The translations under genes and the position numbers were made by a program. A stretch of DNA of 44,059 bases from a virus: IMG/VR virus record IMGVR_UViG_3300008624_000584, positions 1 to 44,059 of that record, one strand, 5' to 3'. The notes beneath the pieces were generated by a model. That model made no database searches. It saw only the letters and a program-made list of their open reading frames with translations, and was not told the DNA's origin. Of this stretch, positions 31,810-39,698 are shown one piece after another (within the stretch, counting starts at the first letter, position 1; every line of letters starts with the position of its first letter).

Positions 31810-32968
31810 TGTATCAAAAATATTAGAAGCACCTACTTCAGATGTTCCTTGGAAACATAAAATAATTCGCAATGCATTAAATACTGCAACAGTTATTTCA
31901 TTATTAAAAGTATTTAATAGAATAGATTGGGATAATGCACCAAAAGATAATTTTGAAGACGGAATTTATACAAAAGATATATCAAAAGAATTTATTTCTT
32001 CTTTGCCATCTTCACTGGCCAAGCAAGTACTTACTGAATTAAAAAGCCCAGAAGCACACGAATTATTACTCCAACATTATAACATAGATTATAGTACTGG
32101 CTATAATGCTAGTCTTGTATTTGACTATTGTGACCCGGCAGGACTTAATGAAGAACACAATGATGCAGGTCCACGTAAAGACACTTTAACATTACAATAT
32201 TATTTGCAAGTAGACGATGCATCAAGGTCATTGTATTTAAATGATATGGACACAGGTGCCACATCTAGTGATGCAGTTATATTTAAAAGTCAACCTCACA
32301 CGATGCATAGTTTTAAAGCTGGCCCAGGAAAACGATTCAGTTTACGTTTACGTATAGGAACTAATATATTAAATCCATCAGTTATACAAAATAAAAGTAA
32401 CAGCAAAATTGGTGTATTAATTGATTGCAAAGATATGGAAAGTGATAGTTTGCATAAATTATTAGAAGTCAACTTAGGTGCAGTAACATATAGAAATTTA
32501 ATTCAACATGGATTTAGCAATATTGTAGTTTTTAGAGATCGTAATGATTTTAACGTAGCAAAAAACTTATTAAAAGAACATGGTGTAGAAAGAATACTAC
32601 TAGTATTTGCTGGTGCAACTGTAAATGAACAAACATTAGACGCAGTAATATCAGCAAAACACATAACAGCACCAGTTGACGGTGATACAGTACTTCGTCA
32701 ATTTGTAGTATTTGATATTAATGATAGTGAGTTTGATATAGTAGGCGATTATTTAGGTAATGTTAAAAACAAAATAACTCATGCTGACATGATGGATTTA
32801 GGTATTGCTGTATTACATCCTGACAAAGAAACTGTAGATTTTTTAGGAGAAATTAGCGAATACATGATACCAAATGGATTAGATGATAATATGAGTGACT
32901 ATGATAAACAACTAGCAAATATTATTAAAAAAAGAGTAAGTAAAATAGAATATGAAGACACAAGTTGA
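31796..32968 (+). CDS. 2OG-Fe(II) oxygenase with an unidentified C-terminal domain
   Basis: A 390-residue protein in two parts. Residues about 1-200 hold a jelly-roll oxygenase: LNEEHNDAGP gives His121-x-Asp123, TLQYYL follows, and HTMHSFKAG gives the distal His (His168 or His171) with an Arg in RFSLRLR for 2-oxoglutarate. It is like phage and prolyl-4-hydroxylase-type members. Residues about 205-390 (GVLIDCKDM, GFSNIVVFRDRNDF, VERILLVFAGATVNE) look like a separate alpha-beta domain with no match I can name. Fusion of an oxygenase and a second domain suggests it acts on a specific target (protein or base). Confidence 0.72.
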   Translation: MDKYNVSKILEAPTSDVPWKHKIIRNALNTATVISLLKVFNRIDWDNAPKDNFEDGIYTKDISKEFISSLPSSLAKQVLTELKSPEAHELLLQHYNIDYSTGYNASLVFDYCDPAGLNEEHNDAGPRKDTLTLQYYLQVDDASRSLYLNDMDTGATSSDAVIFKSQPHTMHSFKAGPGKRFSLRLRIGTNILNPSVIQNKSNSKIGVLIDCKDMESDSLHKLLEVNLGAVTYRNLIQHGFSNIVVFRDRNDFNVAKNLLKEHGVERILLVFAGATVNEQTLDAVISAKHITAPVDGDTVLRQFVVFDINDSEFDIVGDYLGNVKNKITHADMMDLGIAVLHPDKETVDFLGEISEYMIPNGLDDNMSDYDKQLANIIKKRVSKIEYEDTS

Positions 32969-33536
32969 AATTGAAATTTATGGATATGGTGGTGAATTAG
33001 TAATTGGGTCAATTACTAAAGCACAGTTTGATTATTGGCTTCCATTCATTGATAAAGGAGAAACAGAAGGATTAGATAGTCATTTATTTTGGGACCCATA
33101 TGATGAAGGTGAAGGCAACCCAATTACTGATGAAAAAGATTCTTGTTTTCTTGGATATTGGCATGATATGGACAATATAGCACACTCATGTGGTGCAGAT
33201 TTAGATTCATGTACAGTTGTAGTAACATCATTAGAAACAGGCGATGAAATATTTAAAACAGACGAACCTAATGTATCAGATACTGAACATTATGAAGATA
33301 CTCAACTTGACCCAGGTTATTACTTTAAAGGATATGCTTATGAAAAAGGGCAATTTTTTCTTACAGAACTTGAAATAGAAGGTAAATTTGACCCTAATAA
33401 ATTAACTGTAAGAATAAGCAATATTGATGGCAATCATATCATTGATCAGGTAGAATATGACGGAGAATACCTAGAAAATGAAGGTGGAGGCACAAATGGG
33501 AAGGGTAATGACTATGAATTTGTCGAAATTCCATAG
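32952..33536 (+). CDS. Hypothetical acidic protein
   Basis: A 194-residue, strongly acidic protein, overlapping the oxygenase gene by 17 bases. Segments WDPYDEGEGNP, CGADLDSCTVVVTSL and YYFKGYAYEKGQFFLTELEIEG look beta-rich. It ends before the promoter at 33565. No family recognised. The operon placement with FolE, a phosphoribosyltransferase and an oxygenase hints at base metabolism, but nothing in the sequence proves this. Confidence 0.6.
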   Translation: MKTQVEIEIYGYGGELVIGSITKAQFDYWLPFIDKGETEGLDSHLFWDPYDEGEGNPITDEKDSCFLGYWHDMDNIAHSCGADLDSCTVVVTSLETGDEIFKTDEPNVSDTEHYEDTQLDPGYYFKGYAYEKGQFFLTELEIEGKFDPNKLTVRISNIDGNHIIDQVEYDGEYLENEGGGTNGKGNDYEFVEIP

Positions 33537-33564
33537 ATTTTACCTAAAAACCGATGTTTCTTGG

Positions 33565-33593
33565 TTGACAAATAACATATTTTCTGTTATTAT
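33565..33593 (+). promoter_or_regulatory. Sigma70-type promoter for the subtilase gene
   Basis: TTGACA at 33565-33570, a 17-base spacer, TATTAT at 33588-33593. The gene at 33629 follows with AGGAG. The gap 33537-33628 holds no other feature. Confidence 0.85.
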
Positions 33594-33628
33594 ATGTATA
33601 CAATAACCATAAAAGTCAGGAGACTACA

Positions 33629-36322
33629 ATGAAAAAACTTATTGCAACTGCGATAATGGGCATAGCAATTGCCTTTACGTCGCTTTCGGCATCTGCATAT
33701 ACAAGTTATTATGATGCAAATTGGTTCCAAAACATGGATCAAATGCGTCAAATTAATTTTGCAAAATCAGTCGTACGTAATTATCAGAACATTAATCAAA
33801 ATTATGCAATTATCTTTGACAAATATTCTCGTTATAGCCATCTAAGTTGGTATAAAACTATTCAGACACGATATGAATGGCATTTAGGCGAAATCGCCAA
33901 GTACAATACTATTATTAATTCAGATATTGCACCTAAAGTTGTACGTACTTATGTAGAAGAAGTACCTGGAACAATTATTAATCGTGGTACTATGATCACT
34001 ACTACAGACAATAATGTTGTTGAAGAACAAGATGGTAACACAATTCGAGAGTATGCAGTAATTACTGTTACTCGAACTACACCGGTTACAACTACATATT
34101 ATACTAATTACAAAACTGTTAGTGTATATGATAACGGTAAAGAAACGTATCAAAACGATGTAAAAATTGATCGTAAAGAAACTATAAATGAAATTGATAT
34201 ACAAGTTGATCGTGAACTTATTAGAGAATATGCTCTTGTTATTCCGGAAGAAAAAACGGAAGAACCAGACGCACCTACTATAATTGTATTTACAGAAGCA
34301 GAATATCTTGCTAGAGGTGATGTTAACTACACAGTAAGTGACAGTTATTACAATGCCGTTAAAACAATGAACAGTAATATTAACGATAGTTACATTGAAA
34401 AGTTAGGTGGGTACTTTGGTAACAATCTAGATAAGATTGGAGCACCAGCGGCATGGTCTCGTGGATACACTGGTGAAGGTAGTATAATTGCAATCTTTGA
34501 TACTGGTATTGACACAGACCATAGTGAGTTTGAAGATAGTATTATTGAAGCAAAATGTTTTACAAATGTATGTGAACGTGGACTTGGAACTGTAGAAGAT
34601 GGTAACAGGTTTGGACACGGAACACACGTGGCAGGTATTGCCGCGGCAAACTTAGATGGTGTTGGTACTACAGGTGTAGCCTATGATGCAGACTTACTTA
34701 TTGGTAAACTTGCATACGATAGTGGGTATTTCCAATTTGATAAAATACCTGAGGCAATGAAGTGGGCAGTAGAAAACGGTGCAGATGTAGTAAACATTAG
34801 TGCTGGTACAACTACAAGTTGGGCATATCGAAACAGTCTTACAGAAATTAGCGAAGGTGTTTACTATGCAGACATGACATTTGGTGATTACAATGTTCTT
34901 GGATATAACCAAATATATTCTACAAATGGCCATGGTACTGCAATGATTGAGTCAATGAAAGGTCACGAAACTGTAATGGTTCTTGCCGCTGGTAATGATC
35001 GACTTGCAGTGGCTAGTCAAGAATCACATATTGCTCTTGATTCTGAAATTGGTGATCGTGTACTTGTAGTTGGTATGTTTGACGAAAGGAAGAACAGCCT
35101 TAGTAAGTGGAGCAATGCGGCAGGAACTATTTGTCGAGAACTTAATGATGATGGCACTTGTAAATCCGATGCTCTTATTAGCGATAGGTATATTATGGCA
35201 CCTGGTGTATATATTGCGGCACCAACTAACAATGGTGAATATACAACACTCACAGGTACATCGATGGCGGCCCCTCATGTAGCAGGTGCAGTTGCAATTG
35301 TACATCAAATGTGGCCACATATGACTGGTGCTAACCTTACTAAACTTTTGCTTAACACGGCAGATACAGAAGTTATTACAAATTACGATCCTAATAAACA
35401 TGGACAAGGTATGCTAGACTTAGATGAAGCAACACTACCACAAGGTGCTATTGGATTAGTTACCACAGGTAGAATTGATGATAATAGAGTTAATATAAGT
35501 GACAGTGGTGTAATTGCAATGAGTGGTAATGCAAACATTTCAGCATTAAGTTCAATGATGGTAGCTGATGAGTATGATAGAGATTATTACTTTGACGCTA
35601 ATAACATGGTACAAACAATAGATACAAGGACAGCAAGTCCAACATTAGCGGCAATGCATGGCTTCGCTCCAGATTACTACTTAGGTTTTAATGGTGGTAG
35701 TATTATTCCTGTAACAAACTCAGGAACACATATTGCACTTAATGATAATAATAACAATGTAAGTATTATGCAAACTTGGAATAAACTTACAGTAGGACTT
35801 GTAAACGAATCAGATAGGTTCTTAGGTAACTTTGCAGATAATGAATTTATGAGAGTTAACAATTCTAATACTGCATATTTTGGATATAGTGATAGCATAG
35901 AGTTAAACAATGGTATAAGTGTATTTGGTAATGCAACAATAGGTGCTACACGACTTGATGTAGACAATAGTTCTATGCTTAAAAGTGCAGATGTTATGAT
36001 GTCTAATAGTGCTACACTTGGTGTGTCACAAACAACAGGTGGCAGTACATTTGGATTTGTAACAAGTATGCCAGTTAGTATTACAAGCGGTGACGCACAC
36101 TTTAATATTCCTAGCAGTGTTACTCCTGAAGGTGATGTTGTAAGCACAGACATTAACAGTTCATTAAAGGCTGACAAGAGAGAAATTGATGTTGGAATAT
36201 TTTATATAAATAGGATTACAGATACATCTTCGTGGACGGCAAATGTTGAAATGCGAAATAATTATGCAGGTTTAGATGAAACACAAGTAACTGCAGGTAT
36301 AACATATAGGTTAGCATTTTAA
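33629..36322 (+). CDS. Secreted subtilisin-like serine protease with barrel-like C-terminus (possible autotransporter)
   Basis: An 897-residue protein. Residues 1-23 form a signal peptide (IATAIMGIAIAFTSLSASA). Residues about 24-250 are a novel N-terminal region with YTSYYDANW and Tyr/Thr-rich strands. The S8 protease domain has Asp291 (AIFDTGID), His330 (GHGTHVAG), an oxyanion Asn in VLAAGND, and Ser545 (GTSMAAPHVAG), so the triad is intact. The last 300 residues are low in Cys, rich in Gly, Ser, Asn and Thr, with alternating strands, and end in ITYRLAF, the terminal Phe typical of outer-membrane barrels. That suggests an autotransporter. In a phage it might cleave surface proteins. A host-derived origin is likely (inference). 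Confidence 0.85.
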   Translation: MKKLIATAIMGIAIAFTSLSASAYTSYYDANWFQNMDQMRQINFAKSVVRNYQNINQNYAIIFDKYSRYSHLSWYKTIQTRYEWHLGEIAKYNTIINSDIAPKVVRTYVEEVPGTIINRGTMITTTDNNVVEEQDGNTIREYAVITVTRTTPVTTTYYTNYKTVSVYDNGKETYQNDVKIDRKETINEIDIQVDRELIREYALVIPEEKTEEPDAPTIIVFTEAEYLARGDVNYTVSDSYYNAVKTMNSNINDSYIEKLGGYFGNNLDKIGAPAAWSRGYTGEGSIIAIFDTGIDTDHSEFEDSIIEAKCFTNVCERGLGTVEDGNRFGHGTHVAGIAAANLDGVGTTGVAYDADLLIGKLAYDSGYFQFDKIPEAMKWAVENGADVVNISAGTTTSWAYRNSLTEISEGVYYADMTFGDYNVLGYNQIYSTNGHGTAMIESMKGHETVMVLAAGNDRLAVASQESHIALDSEIGDRVLVVGMFDERKNSLSKWSNAAGTICRELNDDGTCKSDALISDRYIMAPGVYIAAPTNNGEYTTLTGTSMAAPHVAGAVAIVHQMWPHMTGANLTKLLLNTADTEVITNYDPNKHGQGMLDLDEATLPQGAIGLVTTGRIDDNRVNISDSGVIAMSGNANISALSSMMVADEYDRDYYFDANNMVQTIDTRTASPTLAAMHGFAPDYYLGFNGGSIIPVTNSGTHIALNDNNNNVSIMQTWNKLTVGLVNESDRFLGNFADNEFMRVNNSNTAYFGYSDSIELNNGISVFGNATIGATRLDVDNSSMLKSADVMMSNSATLGVSQTTGGSTFGFVTSMPVSITSGDAHFNIPSSVTPEGDVVSTDINSSLKADKREIDVGIFYINRITDTSSWTANVEMRNNYAGLDETQVTAGITYRLAF

Positions 36323-36960
36323 TGGAAGTACAGTCAACACAAAACATTTATCAATTTCCAAAAGCAGTAACAATGGATACAGGAATATATAATAAACGAG
36401 GCAAACTTGAAGTCATTGCAGGACCCATGTTTGCTGGTAAGAGCAGTGAGTTACTTAAACGACTACTCTTTATAGAACACGGTGGACATAAAGTGCTGGT
36501 GTTAAAACCGATTGTGGACGACAGATATCATAGTGAAAACAAAGATGAAATCGTAACACATAATAAATTAAGACACCCAGCCGTATCAGTAATTGACTTA
36601 GAACTAGTCAAAGACAATTACACAATTAAACCATATAACTTTCATTCAGTGTTTATTGATGAAGTACAATTCTTTGATACAAATGAAACTGTATGGTTTG
36701 TAGAAGAAGGTTTACGTTCAGGCGTAAACTTTGCAATAGCAGGTCTTGACCAAGACAGCAGAGGAGTGCCATTTGAAACTACCGCACGTATGCTATCATT
36801 AGCAGATGAAGTAGTTAAAATTAAAGCATTCTGTACAGTATGCGGTATTGATGCTGGTAAAACACAAAGACTAAAAGCAACAAAAAACTCAGAGAGAGTA
36901 AAAATTGGTGGTGCTGAATCGTACGAACCGAGGTGCCATGAACATTGGGAGCCCAAATAA
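36322..36960 (+). CDS. tdk: Thymidine kinase (TK1 type)
   Basis: A 212-residue protein. IAGPMFAGKSSELLKRL (P-loop, residues about 32-48), KPIVDDRY, VFIDEVQFFD (Walker B-like), AIAGLDQDSRGVPF (lasso loop) and the zinc-binding pairs CTVCG and, at the end, RCHEHW. It phosphorylates thymidine to dTMP in phage nucleotide salvage. ATG 36322 overlaps the subtilase stop. Followed after one base by the QueD-like gene, so the pair forms a nucleotide-metabolism unit. Confidence 0.94.
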   Translation: MEVQSTQNIYQFPKAVTMDTGIYNKRGKLEVIAGPMFAGKSSELLKRLLFIEHGGHKVLVLKPIVDDRYHSENKDEIVTHNKLRHPAVSVIDLELVKDNYTIKPYNFHSVFIDEVQFFDTNETVWFVEEGLRSGVNFAIAGLDQDSRGVPFETTARMLSLADEVVKIKAFCTVCGIDAGKTQRLKATKNSERVKIGGAESYEPRCHEHWEPK

Positions 36961-36961
36961 A

Positions 36962-37450
36962 ATGAAATACAAATACGTAAGTACAAAAGAGTATGTAGAT
37001 CAGTTTCCTGTCGCTTATAGGCAATGGAAGGCTGATAGTCACTGTAACATTATTCATGGATACAGTTTTAGCATGAAGTTTTTCTTCGGTGCAAATGACC
37101 TGGATATTCGTAATTGGGTAGCAGATTACGGAGGTATGAAAGAACTTAAACAAATGCTACAAGATCAATTTGATCATACACTATTAGTTGCATCAGATGA
37201 CCCTCATATTGATTGGTATAAAGAAGCCGAGAAACGTGGCATTGCAAAACTAATTGAACTTCCAAAACTTGGGTGTGAAGGATTAGCAGATCAATTATAC
37301 AAATATGTAAATGGAATATACATTCCAGATATGTGGGGGCAATCAGAAGCAAAACGACTATGGTGTTTCAGAGTAGAAGTACGTGAAACACAAACTAATA
37401 TGGCATATAGAGAAGGTCATAGAGAAGATAACGAAGATTTATTTGCATAG
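36962..37450 (+). CDS. queD: 6-carboxy-tetrahydropterin synthase-like protein (QueD variant)
   Basis: A 162-residue T-fold protein. The catalytic Cys28 in SHCNIIHGYSF and the Asp71-His72 pair (FDHTLL) are present, and EVRETQTNMAY matches the substrate Glu strand. Of the three zinc His of QueD, the first aligns with Tyr19 (FPVAYRQW) and the third with Tyr34 (HGY), leaving His32. So this is a variant branch and the metal site could differ, perhaps using His27. If active it converts dihydroneopterin triphosphate to 6-carboxy-tetrahydropterin, the second step to preQ0. ATG 36962 follows the thymidine kinase stop by one base. Confidence 0.82.
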   Translation: MKYKYVSTKEYVDQFPVAYRQWKADSHCNIIHGYSFSMKFFFGANDLDIRNWVADYGGMKELKQMLQDQFDHTLLVASDDPHIDWYKEAEKRGIAKLIELPKLGCEGLADQLYKYVNGIYIPDMWGQSEAKRLWCFRVEVRETQTNMAYREGHREDNEDLFA

Positions 37451-37477
37451 GAGGTGGCATAAAAACTAAATACATAT

Positions 37478-38110
37478 ATGCTACTAAATAGCCCATTAGA
37501 AATAGAACTTACAACAAAATGCACTCTTGGATGCCCTGCTTGTCCACGTAATAATCCTGGAGAGAAAAAAGAAGATTGGGATGTAGGGCATATGGACACA
37601 GACCTTGCTAAAAGTTTCGCAAACGATTCAGAAGACCGTTCCTATCTTTTTGTAGGATGTTATGGTGATCCAATATATCATCCAGACTTTATAGACATTG
37701 TACGATACTATGTGGATAGAAATAAGGTTCTTACTATCCATACTAATGGTAGTTTTAAAAAACAAAAATGGTGGGACGAATTAGCAAGTCTTAATTGGTC
37801 ACGTAGGCAAATATTTAACTTTAGTGTAGATGGACTAGAAGAAACTAATCACTTATACAGAATTCGTGCAAACTGGAAATCCATTATGATGGGAATGAAA
37901 ACAATGGGAGCACTTCCGTTAGATCGCAAACCTATATTAGATTGGAAATATTTGGTATTTCCATACAACAAATATCAAGTAGAAGATGCAAGAAAACTTG
38001 CAAATAGTTTAGGAATGGATAGATTTCTTCCTGTTACAAGTGAAAGAAATATTAAAGATTATCATGCTGATGATCCAGAAATATATAGGTGGCCAAATGA
38101 TAAAGCCTAG
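37478..38110 (+). CDS. Radical SAM core half of a split SPASM-type enzyme
   Basis: A 210-residue radical SAM barrel. Cys15, Cys19 and Cys22 (KCTLGCPAC) bind the cluster, FVGCYGDP follows, and FSVDGLEETNHLYR is shared with the 5794 and 18266 enzymes. The frame stops at 38108-38110 before any auxiliary-cluster region. The missing C-terminal SPASM part is encoded in a different frame by the next gene, which overlaps by 14 bases. ATG 37478 follows a gap with AGGAGG at about 37449. Either a frameshifted gene or a truly split two-chain enzyme. Confidence 0.82.
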   Translation: MLLNSPLEIELTTKCTLGCPACPRNNPGEKKEDWDVGHMDTDLAKSFANDSEDRSYLFVGCYGDPIYHPDFIDIVRYYVDRNKVLTIHTNGSFKKQKWWDELASLNWSRRQIFNFSVDGLEETNHLYRIRANWKSIMMGMKTMGALPLDRKPILDWKYLVFPYNKYQVEDARKLANSLGMDRFLPVTSERNIKDYHADDPEIYRWPNDKA

Positions 38111-38417
38111 ATGTTTACTACACAACATGCCTATGTTTTTATCTGCTGATAACAAATTAAAGCCTTGTTGTTTTTTAAATCCAATTGAAACATGGAATGA
38201 ATTTAAAAAATGGGGAGAAGATAATGGGTTAGATGTAGACGGTGATTTGGATATAACAAAACATAATATAGAAACAATATTAAAAAGTAAAACATGGACT
38301 ATGTTAATAGAGGGATTTAAAACAGGTAATACTCCAGAAGAGTGTCATCTTAAATGTGGGCCTGATAGTTATAGCAGTACAAATCAAACTTCCTTACATA
38401 GTGACTATAAAAAATAG
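38097..38417 (+). CDS. SPASM-domain half of the split radical SAM enzyme
   Basis: A 106-residue protein with the auxiliary-cluster cysteines: KPRCLLHNM, then LKPCCFLNP, then ECHLKCG, the same order as the C-terminal part of the 18266 enzyme (PCCW and CAMKCG). ATG 38097 lies 5 bases after AGGTGG (38086-38091), so independent translation is possible. The relation to the upstream frame is +1. Without an N-terminal partner, the SPASM piece would have no catalytic core, so it must act with the 37478 protein or be a product of a frameshift. Confidence 0.75.
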   Translation: MIKPRCLLHNMPMFLSADNKLKPCCFLNPIETWNEFKKWGEDNGLDVDGDLDITKHNIETILKSKTWTMLIEGFKTGNTPEECHLKCGPDSYSSTNQTSLHSDYKK

Positions 38418-38426
38418 GAAATTAAA

Positions 38427-39206
38427 ATGAACATAGCAATATTCGGTTGCGGGTTTGTTGGTGGAACAGTAGCAGACTTCTTAGAAGAAACATACCAAGG
38501 TAATAAAAATAAAATAGTAAGAGTTGATCCATTACTCTATCCAGAACAAGATCCACAAGAAGCGATAGCAAATGCAGATGGTATTATAATTTGTGTACCT
38601 ACTCCTAGCCTATACTTTGGTGGATGTGATGATAGTATAATTCAAAAAATTTTAAAACTATGTAACGAAAGCACTCCTATATTACTTAAAAGTACAGTAA
38701 CACCAGATTTAATACAATCATACCCAGACAATGTAGTTTATAATCCAGAGTTTTTAAGAGAAGCACATGCAAAAGAAGACTTTGAAAATCAACATACATT
38801 TATATTAGGATACAACGAAGAAGACACTATTAGCGAAGTATACGCCAAATGGTGGGCTGGTTTATTTAATAAGGCTGATTGGGATGTAATTTATACAAAT
38901 AGACGTACTGCAAGTATGATAAAATACACACATAATGCATGGTTGTCTACTAAAGTAGCATGGTTTCACGAGCTATATAGTGAATTACCACCAGGTGTTG
39001 ACTATGACACTTTATGTAGTGCCTTGGGTAGATTTCCTACTATTGGCTCGACACATATGCAAGTGCCAAACAGTAATGGAACCCTAGGATATAGTGGTAA
39101 ATGCTTTCCTAAGGACCTAAAAGCCTTGACAAAAGTGGTAAAACATAGTATACTTAATACAGTAAAAAAGACTAATGATAAACTTAATAACTCTAAAGGA
39201 GAATAA
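38427..39206 (+). CDS. UDP-glucose/GDP-mannose dehydrogenase-like enzyme (short form)
   Basis: A 259-residue protein. NAD-binding FGCGFVGGTVADFLE at the start, IICVPTPS, KSTVTP, YNPEFLREAHA, then KYTHNAWLSTKVAW, and catalytic Cys226 in GKCFPKDLK. The catalytic parts of nucleotide-sugar 6-dehydrogenases are there, but the C-terminal UDP-binding domain (residues beyond 300 in full-length proteins of about 430) is missing. It may be a compact phage form that oxidises a sugar nucleotide in the pathway with the epimerase and glycosyltransferase. A promoter lies inside its 3' end. Confidence 0.85.
   Translation: MNIAIFGCGFVGGTVADFLEETYQGNKNKIVRVDPLLYPEQDPQEAIANADGIIICVPTPSLYFGGCDDSIIQKILKLCNESTPILLKSTVTPDLIQSYPDNVVYNPEFLREAHAKEDFENQHTFILGYNEEDTISEVYAKWWAGLFNKADWDVIYTNRRTASMIKYTHNAWLSTKVAWFHELYSELPPGVDYDTLCSALGRFPTIGSTHMQVPNSNGTLGYSGKCFPKDLKALTKVVKHSILNTVKKTNDKLNNSKGE
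39126..39154 (+). promoter_or_regulatory. Sigma70-type promoter inside the dehydrogenase gene
   Basis: TTGACA at 39126-39131, a 17-base spacer, TATACT at 39149-39154, inside the last 30 codons of the dehydrogenase. The two hexamers and the spacing equal those at 556-584. The next gene starts at 39208. It may serve the glycine-zipper gene, QueE and those after. Confidence 0.8.
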
Positions 39207-39207
39207 A

Positions 39208-39687
39208 ATGAAATATATAGTAACACTGATTGCAAGTATGTTCTTGTTTTCTAATATAGCATATGCTGAAAATATGTACTCTGAAGCAGATGAAGTAAAT
39301 GCTCATGTGAGACATTATTTTGAAAATGTAGAAATACAAACAAAAGTTTCAAATAGAACTTGCCAAGAAATTGATATACCTATATACAAAGATGAGAAAT
39401 CATCAACTGGTGAAGTACTAGGTGGTGCAATTATCGGTGGTGTAATTGGTAATCAAATTGGTAAGGGCAAAGGTAACGATGCCGCTACTATTTTAGGTGC
39501 AATTTTAGGTGCTGATTTTGCCAATAAAAAAGGCAATAAAACTATTGTTGGTTATAAAAGAACAACAGTATGTGAAGACAACCCTACATTTGTAACTGAA
39601 GTGAAAAAAGTATACACTCACAGTATAATTAGGTTCCAACAAAACGGAAAACAGTATAATATTAAATTCATTAAACACGACCAATAG
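39208..39687 (+). CDS. Exported glycine-zipper (17 kDa antigen-like) protein
   Basis: A 159-residue protein. Signal peptide residues 1-19 (YIVTLIASMFLFSNIAYA, cleavage after Ala). A glycine-zipper segment GGAIIGGVIGNQIGKGKGNDAATILGAILGADF follows (residues about 71-103). Two Cys may form a disulfide. Similar to the surface-antigen 17 kDa family that inserts in the outer membrane. ATG 39208 is chosen as it follows AAAGGAG. An ATG at 39175 lies inside the previous gene. Role in a phage unknown, perhaps membrane binding. Confidence 0.75.
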   Translation: MKYIVTLIASMFLFSNIAYAENMYSEADEVNAHVRHYFENVEIQTKVSNRTCQEIDIPIYKDEKSSTGEVLGGAIIGGVIGNQIGKGKGNDAATILGAILGADFANKKGNKTIVGYKRTTVCEDNPTFVTEVKKVYTHSIIRFQQNGKQYNIKFIKHDQ

Positions 39688-39698
39688 AGGGCAATATC

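Noticed and set aside
37467-37473. CTAAATA just before the radical SAM start at 37478
   Set aside because: It is only four bases before the ATG, which would leave no room for a transcript leader. It is also an imperfect late box.
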